DNA from: VGMA01 sp964655475
Lineage (GTDB): Bacteria > Chlamydiota > Chlamydiia > Chlamydiales > VGMA01
DNA: 37,143 nucleotides
Direction: 5' to 3'
NCBI GenBank assembly: GCA_964655475.1
Contig: CAZZMO010000015.1
Coordinates: 1 to 37,143, forward strand
In this document: one piece after another, positions 14,648 through 22,259 of the stretch
Position numbering within the stretch: position 1 is the first letter of the stretch
Layout: every line of letters begins with the position of its first letter
Translations under genes and position numbers: made by a program
The notes under the pieces: model-generated
Seen by the model: only the letters and a program-made list of their open reading frames with translations
The model's database searches: none
What the model was told of the DNA's origin: nothing

Positions 14648-15670
14648 TTAAGGAAATTGTGACAAGAAGCGGAGGTCATTTTCCATAAAGAGGCGGATAT
14701 CCTGGATGTCATGCTTGAGCATCGCGAGACGCTCAATACCACCACCCCAGGCAAAGCCTTGATACTTCCTAGGATCGATTCCACCAGCCTTGAGAACGTT
14801 TGGATGAACCATCCCAGCACCAGCAACCTCTAGCCAACCAGAGTGCTTACAAATGCGGCACCCTTTCCCTTTGCACGATGTACAGCTGATATCAACTTCG
14901 ATACCAGGTTCAACGAAAGGGAAATAACTAGGACGAACTCTCAATTTAACCCTCTGATCGAAAAGCTTGGAATAGAACTCCTCTTGCGTTGCAAGAAGAT
15001 CTCTAAAACTGACATGCTCATCAATGTAAAGGACATCGACTTGATGAAAAAGGACATGAGATCTGCTAGATATCGTTTCATTGCGGTAGCACTTTCCCGC
15101 AGCGATCATTCTAATCGGCGGCTCATACTCTTCCATTGCTCTGATCTGAAAACTCGTCGTATGAGATCTGAGCAAGATCTCTTTAGAAATATAGTAAGTA
15201 TCTTGCATATCACGAGCTGGGTGATCAGGCAAATAGTTCAGCGCTTCGTAGTTGTAGTATTCAGATTCCATCTCAGGTGTGTACTGAACGGTAAAGCCCA
15301 TTTCGACTAAAATATCGATCGCTTTATCTAGCATCTGTGTAATCGGATGGAGGCGCCCTAAGTATTCTCGATCGCCAGGAAGAGAAATATCGATCGCTTC
15401 ATCTTTGAAGCGAGCCTCTCTCTCTTTGCGAACCCAAACGGGGTAGAGTTCATCGAGCTTGAGAGTGATATGTTCTTTGAGGTCGTTAATCCTTTTGCCC
15501 ACGTCGGGTCTGCTTGCTGAATCAACGGTCTTGAGTGACTGCATCAGGTCGGTGATTGGACCTTTCTTACCTAAGAATCGAACCCTAAGATCAAGCAATT
15601 CTTTCGAAGAGCCTATCTTAGACAAAGCACTATCAAATTCTTGATAAAGGGCTCGAATCTTTTCATCCAT
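14648..15670 (-). CDS. pheS: Phenylalanyl-tRNA synthetase alpha subunit
   Basis: A 340-aa class II aminoacyl-tRNA synthetase catalytic subunit that charges tRNA-Phe together with PheT, which is not in this window. An N-terminal coiled-coil arm is followed by the class II motifs: HPITQMLDKAIDILVEMGF (motif 1), GKCYRNETISSRSHVLFHQVD (motif 2), and AWGGGIERLAML (motif 3). A Cys cluster CTSCKGKGCRIC (two CxxC pairs, about residues 260-271) could bind zinc and precedes GWLEVAGAGMVHPNVL. The ATG directly follows the rplT stop with no gap, so the four genes form one operon. Confidence 0.97.
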   Translation of the reverse strand: MDEKIRALYQEFDSALSKIGSSKELLDLRVRFLGKKGPITDLMQSLKTVDSASRPDVGKRINDLKEHITLKLDELYPVWVRKEREARFKDEAIDISLPGDREYLGRLHPITQMLDKAIDILVEMGFTVQYTPEMESEYYNYEALNYLPDHPARDMQDTYYISKEILLRSHTTSFQIRAMEEYEPPIRMIAAGKCYRNETISSRSHVLFHQVDVLYIDEHVSFRDLLATQEEFYSKLFDQRVKLRVRPSYFPFVEPGIEVDISCTSCKGKGCRICKHSGWLEVAGAGMVHPNVLKAGGIDPRKYQGFAWGGGIERLAMLKHDIQDIRLFMENDLRFLSQFP

Positions 15671-16027
15671 CTATGAAGCCAAGGCCTTTTTAGCGTTCTT
15701 CACAACTTCAGCAAAGCAGGATGGATCACGGATAGCTAAGTCAGATAATACTTTTCTATCGAGTTCGATTTTTGCTCTCTTCAATCCGTTGATGAAACGG
15801 CTGTAAGAGATCCCTTGCATACGGCAAGCTGCATTCAATCTGACAGTCCAAAGACGTCTCATGTTGCGCTTGAACAACTTTCTATGAATGAATTGGTAGC
15901 TGAGCGCTTTCTGGACATGGTCCATAGCTTGACGCAGGTGGTTTTTGCGGTCTCCATAGGCTCCTTTAGCCAATTTGAAAAGACGCTTTTTTCTTCTGTG
16001 TCTTGCAACACTATTTGTAACTCTCAT
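15671..16027 (-). CDS. rplT: 50S ribosomal protein L20
   Basis: A 118-aa, highly basic protein of normal length that binds 23S rRNA early in large-subunit assembly. Conserved stretches are RHRRKKRLFKLAKGAYGDRK, LFKRNMRRLWTVRLNAACR and GISYSRFINGLKRAKIELDR. The start follows the rpmI stop immediately (TAAATG) and the stop touches pheS. In other bacteria L20 can repress the infC-rpmI-rplT mRNA; no such fold was identified here. Confidence 0.98.
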   Translation of the reverse strand: MRVTNSVARHRRKKRLFKLAKGAYGDRKNHLRQAMDHVQKALSYQFIHRKLFKRNMRRLWTVRLNAACRMQGISYSRFINGLKRAKIELDRKVLSDLAIRDPSCFAEVVKNAKKALAS

Positions 16028-16234
16028 TTACACTCCCCGAATCATTTTTTTATAGGTAGCTGCGATGCCAGAAGCAAGCGCACTCGCTTTTGCGAGCCTA
16101 TTCTTTCTTTTTCTCGATTTCTTGGTTAAAATATGACTTCTACCTGGTCCCCAATGCATCAATTTGCCTGTACCAGAGATTTTAAAACGGGATTTTACCG
16201 CTTTTCTTGTCTTCGCTTTTACTTTATTCGCCAC
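16028..16234 (-). CDS. rpmI: 50S ribosomal protein L35
   Basis: A basic 68-aa protein recognised by KSRFKISGTGKL, followed by SHILTKKSRKRKNRLAKA. The start is GTG: the second GTG (16234) is chosen because GGAAGTGGAG lies 6 nt upstream, while the first GTG (16246) falls inside that ribosome site. The start lies within the end of infC (overlap 11 bp), typical of translational coupling. The core motif around GPGRSH differs from the usual AGKRH. Confidence 0.92.
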   Translation of the reverse strand: MANKVKAKTRKAVKSRFKISGTGKLMHWGPGRSHILTKKSRKRKNRLAKASALASGIAATYKKMIRGV

Positions 16235-16754
16235 GTTGTTCTCCACTTCCTTTTTTTGCCCCAGGGGTCAAAATTAAACTCATGCTCTTTCCCATTAACT
16301 TGGGAGGTGATTCAGGAGTTGATACATCTTCTAATGCTTGGCAAATAGACATAATCACCTCTTTACCAATATCAGCAAACATGATCTCTCTTCCTCTGAA
16401 CATGCATGTAAAGCGCACTTTATAACCTTTTTCGATAAACTCTCTGGCGTGATTGATTTTGATCCCCAGATCGTGCTTATCGATATTCGGTTTAACCTTA
16501 ATTTCTTTAACTTTAACTTGGTGCTGTGCCTTTTTACTCTCTTTTTCTTTCTTCGTTTGTTGGTAACGAAATTTGCCGTAATCGATGATCTTACAAACAG
16601 GAGGGTTTGCATTAGGTGCAATCTCCACGAGATCGAGCCCCATTTCCATTGCCTTTTCCAACGCCTCGCGGGAAGACATTACCCCGAGTTGATCCCCTTT
16701 TTCGGTGATGACACGCACTTTAGGTGCTCGCACATCTCGATTGACTCTCAAAAT
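16224..16754 (-). CDS. infC: Translation initiation factor IF-3
   Basis: IF-3 binds the 30S subunit, rejects non-canonical start codons and prevents premature subunit joining. The protein (about 175 aa) shows NRDVRAPKVRVITEKGDQLG (N-domain), EIAPNANPPVCKIIDYGKF (linker) and HDLGIKINHAREFIEKGYKV (C-domain). The only possible starts ahead of the conserved N-terminus are TTG (16751) and the ATT directly before it (16754), as a TAG lies two codons upstream. ATT is taken here, as in E. coli infC, but TTG is equally possible. Either codon would make translation sensitive to IF-3 itself. tRNA-Val lies 24 bp upstream. Confidence 0.95.
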   Translation of the reverse strand: MLRVNRDVRAPKVRVITEKGDQLGVMSSREALEKAMEMGLDLVEIAPNANPPVCKIIDYGKFRYQQTKKEKESKKAQHQVKVKEIKVKPNIDKHDLGIKINHAREFIEKGYKVRFTCMFRGREIMFADIGKEVIMSICQALEDVSTPESPPKLMGKSMSLILTPGAKKGSGEQRGE

Positions 16755-16778
16755 ACTCTACCTGTTGTTTACGTTTGT

Positions 16779-16852
16779 TGGGACATAGCTGACTCGAACA
16801 GCTGACCTCCACCATGTCAAGGTGGCGCTCTAACCAACTGAGCTAATATCCC
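16779..16852 (-). tRNA. tRNA-Val(GAC)
   Basis: A 74-nt cloverleaf on the minus strand. The acceptor stem is GGGATAT paired with ATGTCCC (one T-G pair), and the discriminator is A. D-loop GCTCAGTTGGTTAGAGC; anticodon stem CCACC/GGTGG with loop TTGACAT, so anticodon GAC (Val, GUC/GUU). T-arm GTTCGAGTC. CCA is not encoded. No terminator separates it from infC, so the infC mRNA leader is probably made by 3' processing of this tRNA. Confidence 0.97.
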
Positions 16853-16884
16853 TTGAAAAACAAAAAAAACTATATGCTAGATGC

Positions 16885-16914
16885 TGAATAGTTAGCAAGT
16901 GTTATGTTTGTCAA
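16885..16914 (-). promoter_or_regulatory. Promoter for tRNA-Val and the infC operon
   Basis: Reading leftward, TTGACA (16914-16909) is followed after 18 bp by TATTCA (16890-16885), 33 bp before the tRNA. An alternative pair nearer the tRNA is TTGCTA (16898-16893) with TATAGT (16874-16869), also with 18 bp. Either would drive tRNA-Val and the downstream operon. Confidence 0.5.
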
Positions 16915-16983
16915 AGTGAGATCAATGCAAAACAGCTGCCAGATTTCTCTCGCTTCAAAAAAAATATACCTATTTTTTGTTCA

Positions 16984-17005
16984 GGTCAAAACTTGCCTTT
17001 TGACC
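16984..17005. promoter_or_regulatory. Perfect inverted repeat upstream of mnmM
   Basis: GGTCAAAA (16984-16991) and TTTTGACC (16998-17005) pair exactly around 6 bp, 26 bp before the ATG at 17032. It overlaps a possible promoter (TTGCCT 16993-16998, 18 bp, TATATT 17017-17022), so it is a candidate operator. No T-run follows on either strand, so a terminator is unlikely. Confidence 0.5.
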
Positions 17006-17031
17006 ACTCTTGTTGTTATATTACATCAATC

Positions 17032-17589
17032 ATGTTTATTGAGTTAGCCCATTCTTACTGGAAAGCGCTCCTTTCCCCTACCGATTGCGCAATCGATGCC
17101 ACTGCTGGTAACGGATTTGACACGCTACAACTCGCCACCATCCTACTTCCCTACGGTAAAATATTCGCTATCGATATCCAAAAAGAGGCGCTAGAAGCGA
17201 CGAAAAAACGGCTTCAAGAACATTTTTCAGAAGAGCATCTCCAGCGGGTATCATTTCATGAAAGATCCCATGCTACATTTCCCCCTGAGGCCCACGAAAA
17301 ACCTATCAAATTGATCGTCTACAACTTAGGATATTTACCTAGGAGTGACAAACAGATCAAAACTCTAGCCCATTCTACCTTAGAGAGTTTAGAAAATGGG
17401 CTCAACTTACTCCAGAAAGGGGGGATGATCAGTGTAATGTGCTACCCCGGTCATGAAGAGGGAAAGGTTGAAGAAGGGGCTGTTTTGGCCTGGGCGCAAA
17501 AGCTTCCCCCTAAAGAGATTAAAAGCTGGCACCACACCCAGCCAAACAAGCCTAACTCACCTAACTTGTTAATGTTAGAGAAAATCTAG
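17032..17589 (+). CDS. mnmM: SAM-dependent methyltransferase of the YtqB/MnmM family
   Basis: A 185-aa class I methyltransferase. Motif I is AIDATAGNGFDTLQLA near the N-terminus, with FAIDIQKEAL at the second strand and the family hallmark VYNLGYLPRSDKQIKT downstream. B. subtilis MnmM (formerly YtqB) makes the last methylation of mnm5(s2)U at the tRNA wobble position, so the same role is likely. Chlamydia CT830, annotated as a predicted rRNA methylase, is the recalled counterpart. ATG 17032 is chosen over TTG 16993. It has no Shine-Dalgarno, and the predicted transcription start is close to it, so the message may be leaderless. Confidence 0.85.
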   Translation: MFIELAHSYWKALLSPTDCAIDATAGNGFDTLQLATILLPYGKIFAIDIQKEALEATKKRLQEHFSEEHLQRVSFHERSHATFPPEAHEKPIKLIVYNLGYLPRSDKQIKTLAHSTLESLENGLNLLQKGGMISVMCYPGHEEGKVEEGAVLAWAQKLPPKEIKSWHHTQPNKPNSPNLLMLEKI

Positions 17590-17613
17590 TATTTGTTTAT
17601 TTAAATAATTTTA

Positions 17614-17642
17614 TTTACTTTTTCTCTCTCATTAATTATAAT
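17614..17642 (+). promoter_or_regulatory. Promoter of the 790-aa hypothetical gene
   Basis: TTTACT (17614-17619) and TATAAT (17637-17642) are 17 bp apart, 36 bp before the ATG at 17679, in a very AT-rich region. The -10 is perfect consensus, and an AGCAGGAA ribosome site follows. Confidence 0.6.
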
Positions 17643-17678
17643 ATATGGATCTATATAAAATAATAAGCAGGAAAAACC

Positions 17679-20051
17679 ATGTCTATTTCATCTTCTGAAA
17701 GATCCGTTTTAACTCAAAAAGCAGAGTCTGCGATTCATGAATGTAGGACCCTCCTAACACAATTAAAAGACCCCTCATCCCAATCAAAACCAGGACCTCT
17801 TGCAGCTGTTCGTACTTTTAAACAACTCTTCGCTGTTCAATCAGAACTCGAAGGATCTGATCTCCCTATCGCAGATTCCGTCAACTCTTTCTCCACCTCT
17901 GTTCAACATAAATTGATCGCTGAACATCAAATGAGCAAGGTTTACGCCAAAGTTTTTCAAAGCAAGCTAGAGACATTTACACAAACTGCAACTCGCCTTG
18001 TAGTGCGCTCAACGGAACTTTCCCCCTCTGATATCAATGAAGCTGCAAATCTCATTGCAGCATACGAAGCCTATCAAGAAGCGGCTCTTTTCTTTCAATT
18101 TGAAAGTGATTTTCACTCACCTGCTATGGATGTAATGAAGGAAGTCTTAGAGACCCAACTCTTTTGTCGTCAAATGGCTGTTACAGAGCTCCAGTCCCTA
18201 TCGACAGAATCACATAGCGTTAAAGCCTCCTTTGATGAACTCATGTCAATCAGAACACCAGAAACGTTTTTAGCAGCATTGCCTAAATTTTTAGAGCAAT
18301 ATCAAGCGTTTCATCAACGACTATCTCTACTTGCAAATACACCTGAAAATCAAGAATATGCAAAAGAAACTTTTCGTCAGCTTGAACAGTTTCACGCATC
18401 AATTGAAAACTGCATTTTGACGGATCTACAGACAAAAATCGACGTGGCAAACGAAATGCTGACGATAAAAGCAAACCAAGAGCTTATCCAAAGAACAGCA
18501 GTTTTAGGACACGATCATAACCAATATGAGCATATGGGTGCAGGCACTGCCTGTTCAGGGCATGCAATTGCGACTCTTCATCAACTGCTTGTTGACCCCA
18601 ACCAATTTTTAGATGGGGGCAGAACTTTTAATCAAACGCTCGATCGAGGCGTTACCTACTATGATAATGTGGTTGCCGTGTGGAATCAGCAATATACAAA
18701 TTCACAATATAGAGAAGAAATCTCTGAGCAGTTACAAGTAGCGTTTAGAGCTGGAGGTCTTGAAGGGGTAGCTGAGCGCCTACAAACCTATTATGCAAAA
18801 TTTGATATGAAATTGTTTATGACCTCTTACATGGACGAAAATGATGGGGCTAGATTAGCTAAGAGGATTATGAGCGATCCTAATATCCGATTTACAAGAA
18901 CTCAGAAAGACTTTTTCAACTTTAGTGAAGGAGCTAGCGATATTGCTAGAACAGTCATGACTTCCGCAGGATCGGGTAATGTTTACCTTGCTGCAGGAAA
19001 AGAGCATCTACCAGGTCAAGGTAGCTATTACGATTTTCTAAATCGCTTAAAGTTGATGAGTGAAGGAGATGGAAAACCTGTCGGCGCTGTGATCCACATC
19101 GGTATGTTTATTTTTTCTGTCTCTGTAAATGCAGATGGTTCAGTTTTTATTGCAGATTCACACGGGATTGGCTACATAAATACTCCTGGGACTCAAAGAG
19201 CCCCATTTTCCATCCTTCTTGCAAGAAATATAGAAGATGGAGCCAAACTATTAGCTCTTCATCATAAAGGGCCACCAGAAGATCCAAATCTTAGAGAGCT
19301 CGCTTTGACAAATCCTCAGCAAGCCATCTTTGCAAGACAAAAACACCAGTTCCCTTATTACATCTATCGAGCAAAAGCAGAAGAGGGTTTTAAGGTGCCA
19401 GAGGCCATTCATACTGCATGGGGATCAGAAAAACGCTTCCCAGGGCGATTCACCCCTCCCCCTTCACAATCTCCAGCAAAACAACAAGAAGTTTCATCCG
19501 GTAAGAAAGCAAGCATAGAACCCACAACCCTAGCAACCTCCACCTCCATATCAGCAACTACAAATCAACGAACATCCTCCCCTATGCGTAAAAAACAGAC
19601 GACCCAACCAGATACAAAAGTGGTTAGTTCAACAGAGCGCCGTTCGTCGACCCCTACAAGGAACTCTTCTTATGTAGTAGGTGAAGTAAAACCACCAAAA
19701 TCTATCATTGCCTCGCGAGTTGAAGAAGATATTACGCCAAATGATCTACTGATGATTGTTTTATCAGAATTCACTTCTTCAGAAAAAGAAGCTCAATATC
19801 GTCTATTGGAAGAGCTCAGAATCAAGCTATCAGTAGCCCAAAGACTCCAACAGGAAGGGAAACGCTGCCCTGTTGATCTTTCCTCAGGAATTCATTCCTT
19901 AGTAGACGCTTTAGAAATCAATATTAAAGAGTATTACCAATCAGAGAGCAAAAAGGTTAAAACGTTAGCTGGAATGATAGCTACTGTTCGGAATCTACAA
20001 CAACTATTACAACCAGTACAAGCAAAACCTAGATCTACAAAAGCGATGTAG
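17679..20051 (+). CDS. Large hypothetical protein with papain-like Cys-His-Asp pattern, candidate effector
   Basis: A 790-aa protein without a signal peptide or membrane span. Residues 1-270 are helical (coiled, Gln/Glu-rich). Residues about 285-580 look like a cysteine-peptidase domain: Cys292 in GAGTACSGHAIATLHQLL (Cys at a helix start), His473 in VGAVIHIGMFIFSV, and Asp493 in FIADSHG 20 residues later. A Cys-helix followed by a His strand and a DSH strand is the pattern of papain-fold deubiquitinases, including the herpesvirus tegument type, relatives of which are reported from chlamydia-like bacteria. Residues about 595-690 are a Ser/Thr/Pro/Lys-rich linker; 690-790 is helical again. The assignment is by motif spacing only. 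It is the first of three unrecognised plus-strand genes. Confidence 0.75.
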   Translation: MSISSSERSVLTQKAESAIHECRTLLTQLKDPSSQSKPGPLAAVRTFKQLFAVQSELEGSDLPIADSVNSFSTSVQHKLIAEHQMSKVYAKVFQSKLETFTQTATRLVVRSTELSPSDINEAANLIAAYEAYQEAALFFQFESDFHSPAMDVMKEVLETQLFCRQMAVTELQSLSTESHSVKASFDELMSIRTPETFLAALPKFLEQYQAFHQRLSLLANTPENQEYAKETFRQLEQFHASIENCILTDLQTKIDVANEMLTIKANQELIQRTAVLGHDHNQYEHMGAGTACSGHAIATLHQLLVDPNQFLDGGRTFNQTLDRGVTYYDNVVAVWNQQYTNSQYREEISEQLQVAFRAGGLEGVAERLQTYYAKFDMKLFMTSYMDENDGARLAKRIMSDPNIRFTRTQKDFFNFSEGASDIARTVMTSAGSGNVYLAAGKEHLPGQGSYYDFLNRLKLMSEGDGKPVGAVIHIGMFIFSVSVNADGSVFIADSHGIGYINTPGTQRAPFSILLARNIEDGAKLLALHHKGPPEDPNLRELALTNPQQAIFARQKHQFPYYIYRAKAEEGFKVPEAIHTAWGSEKRFPGRFTPPPSQSPAKQQEVSSGKKASIEPTTLATSTSISATTNQRTSSPMRKKQTTQPDTKVVSSTERRSSTPTRNSSYVVGEVKPPKSIIASRVEEDITPNDLLMIVLSEFTSSEKEAQYRLLEELRIKLSVAQRLQQEGKRCPVDLSSGIHSLVDALEINIKEYYQSESKKVKTLAGMIATVRNLQQLLQPVQAKPRSTKAM

Positions 20052-20113
20052 AAAATCAACTCATTGATTTTGTTGTAATTACAATAATCTATTTTAAAGT
20101 ACTAGATTATAAT
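20052..20113 (+). promoter_or_regulatory. Clustered inverted repeats and -10 element before the 292-aa gene
   Basis: Three elements follow the 790-aa gene. AAAATCAA/TTGATTTT (20052-20071, 4-nt loop) starts at the base after the stop codon. TTGTAATTACAA (20073-20084) is a perfect 12-bp palindrome. TATAAT (20108-20113) lies 25 bp before the next ATG with only a weak -35. The first may be a weak terminator and the second an operator. Confidence 0.45.
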
Positions 20114-20138
20114 AGAGTTGGGATGCTAAATAGGGGGT

Positions 20139-21017
20139 ATGGCTGAACTATATCGTCTCAACTCTAAGTTCCATCCTCAGGTGGAAAGTGCCCGCGAGGA
20201 GCTTTCTGATCGCGAATCGCTCAGCCCTGATAAATTGACAGAGATTCGTGAAAGACTGCATACGATTGACCAAGAAATCAATGAAGCCTTATCAGACCCC
20301 TCATCATATAATCCCGATTCTCTAAAACAGCTCCAGCACGATGTTCGTGTCCTCAAAGGAACTGTCCAGAATCGAGAAATCCATTCAGATCTTTATCAAT
20401 TAACAGATAGCGCTATCGACCTTTGGCTAAGACGCCCCTCTACTGCTGAGGAGCGGAAAACAAAGATCAAAGAACTCAAAACCTGTATGGAAAATCTCAC
20501 CAATAATCATCGATTCACCATCGAAGATCAACGATTCATTGAACTATTTCACGCCTGTGTAAAAGGTGTTGAGCAAGGGATACTCCCTTCTCATGTCGAC
20601 AAAATCGACATCTCTACAAAATCGAAGAAACGGAAAAAGGCCCCAGCTGACATCATCAGCTTAGAAGAGGTAAAGAAGAGAAGGTTCGAAGAGGACCCTC
20701 TCGCCTTAGCAGAGATCTTATATCCAATGGCAGAGTACGTCTATAAAGGTGATTACGCTACTTTTTTTGACGCTTACAATGGGCTACCTAATCATTCCCA
20801 AAAAGCATTAGCCGACCATGTATTTGAATGTGGTGGAGACTTAGTCGTCCTCGCAAGAGAAAGGACCAGGAACAAGCAGCACGAGATCTGTATTGCCCAA
20901 GGAATCCTCGGGTATGCTAATTATGTCATGGAAAACACCGTTCAGGGGAGCATCTACCCCTCTGTCATCTTAATTCATCAGATGATGTTAGAAACCAATG
21001 AGTTAGAAAGGGATTAA
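20139..21017 (+). CDS. Hypothetical protein with bipartite basic motif, candidate effector
   Basis: Not recognised. A 292-aa, predominantly helical, charged protein with no signal peptide or membrane span. The N-terminal 120 residues form helices with coiled-coil character (ESAREELSDRESLSPDKLTE, HTIDQEINEALSD). Residues 161-182 hold two basic clusters, KSKKRKK (161-167) and KKRR (179-182), separated by 11 residues, resembling a eukaryotic bipartite nuclear localisation signal. The C-terminal 100 residues form a second helical unit ending HQMMLETNELERD. AGGGGGT lies just before the ATG. It sits between the candidate protease gene and another unknown on the same strand. Confidence 0.75.
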   Translation: MAELYRLNSKFHPQVESAREELSDRESLSPDKLTEIRERLHTIDQEINEALSDPSSYNPDSLKQLQHDVRVLKGTVQNREIHSDLYQLTDSAIDLWLRRPSTAEERKTKIKELKTCMENLTNNHRFTIEDQRFIELFHACVKGVEQGILPSHVDKIDISTKSKKRKKAPADIISLEEVKKRRFEEDPLALAEILYPMAEYVYKGDYATFFDAYNGLPNHSQKALADHVFECGGDLVVLARERTRNKQHEICIAQGILGYANYVMENTVQGSIYPSVILIHQMMLETNELERD

Positions 21018-21086
21018 AGACTTTCTTTTTATCAGACAAAACCTTACAATCTTTAACAAAAAAAATGATTTATTAGGTTTTATCTT

Positions 21087-22259
21087 ATGTATGTGAGCTA
21101 TCGTTACTCTACTAATCCCCAACATATGGCGATTGCCAACGATTATATAAATTTTCTACCGAAAAAGGATCCCAAAATTCCCGTTGAGAAACAACGCACT
21201 TTTGATGATCTATTTGCTTTTTTTCGAAATACCACAAATCCAGTCGCTATTCAATCGATTGACGTGAGCTCCCTTTCAACTGATATTACAGGTCGACTAT
21301 TAATTCATTTAGAAAAGATCCGTGAAGAAAGTAGCGCCGCATCAACGCAAAAAGTCATTGAATACATCAACATCATCTGCAGCATGTTGAATCTATCTGC
21401 CCTTCCCCATCTTCGAGGAGCTGCACTAGAAAGCCTCCTTTATGCTCTTGATACTGGATGCAAATTTCACCAAGTCAGTGCTGTAAGAAATGTGATTATT
21501 TGGCTTGCTACACAAGATCCCCATTTAATGAAACTCACAGGAGTTTCCACTTCGATCGAATTTTATTTCTCTGTTGCTCTGCAACGATACCGGCAAGCTC
21601 TGATCTCTGAAATCATTCAGATCTACGCTCCTCTTCACTTAGAAGAAGTGATTAAGGAAAATGACCCATTTGTTCTGAAATTTCGAGGATTGGAACAAAT
21701 GTTATTAAATGGAGATCTCGAAGTGGAATTTGACGATTTGATTGATGAGGACTTTATTGGGGATCCTGATGATCTTTCCTTATTTGCAGAAGCAATTGCT
21801 GAAGCTGAAGGGCTCGAACCGAGTGAAGGGATCGGCTTCATCATGGATAGGGTCGGAGAGCAGGCTTTAACTGTTGAGCTCGATTCTATGGGGGCTGATA
21901 TCAGAAAAGAGAGCGCTGAGATGGTTTATGTCGTAGAGAAGAAATTAGGTTTTTCGAAAGACCAAGCTCCAGCCCATTTTTATGAAAATACAAATATCGC
22001 AGAACTCATTGCAAATGAAACACTTCTCCGTTATGAGCCAGAGAAATTCTTCTTAGAAAGCCTCTCCGACCATTACCCTAATAGCTGCTTAAGAGGATTA
22101 CATGCAGAAATAGGGAATTGGTATAGACAGCGTGCACTTGATCCTTTTGAAAGGACGAACCGAGGATGGCTTATGGACCGAAGAGCTAATCCTGGAGAGC
22201 TTTGGTTCAATGAAAAGGCTATTCACTATTGCCTGAGGTCGGTTGGAATCCTTTCTTGA
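21087..22259 (+). CDS. Hypothetical helical protein (390 aa)
   Basis: Not recognised. The protein is mostly helical. Helix-repeat-like segments (ALPHLRGAALESLLYALDTG, then AVRNVIIWLATQDPHLM) at about residues 105-150 could form a HEAT-type solenoid. A strongly acidic loop follows (EVEFDDLIDEDFIGDPDD, about 210-227). The C-terminal third includes GWLMDRRANPGELWFNEKA. There is no signal peptide, membrane span or catalytic motif. Start ATG 21087 has only a weak TTAGG upstream. It overlaps the convergent folC by 41 bp. Position beside the two preceding unknowns suggests a shared acquisition or function. Confidence 0.75.
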   Translation: MYVSYRYSTNPQHMAIANDYINFLPKKDPKIPVEKQRTFDDLFAFFRNTTNPVAIQSIDVSSLSTDITGRLLIHLEKIREESSAASTQKVIEYINIICSMLNLSALPHLRGAALESLLYALDTGCKFHQVSAVRNVIIWLATQDPHLMKLTGVSTSIEFYFSVALQRYRQALISEIIQIYAPLHLEEVIKENDPFVLKFRGLEQMLLNGDLEVEFDDLIDEDFIGDPDDLSLFAEAIAEAEGLEPSEGIGFIMDRVGEQALTVELDSMGADIRKESAEMVYVVEKKLGFSKDQAPAHFYENTNIAELIANETLLRYEPEKFFLESLSDHYPNSCLRGLHAEIGNWYRQRALDPFERTNRGWLMDRRANPGELWFNEKAIHYCLRSVGILS

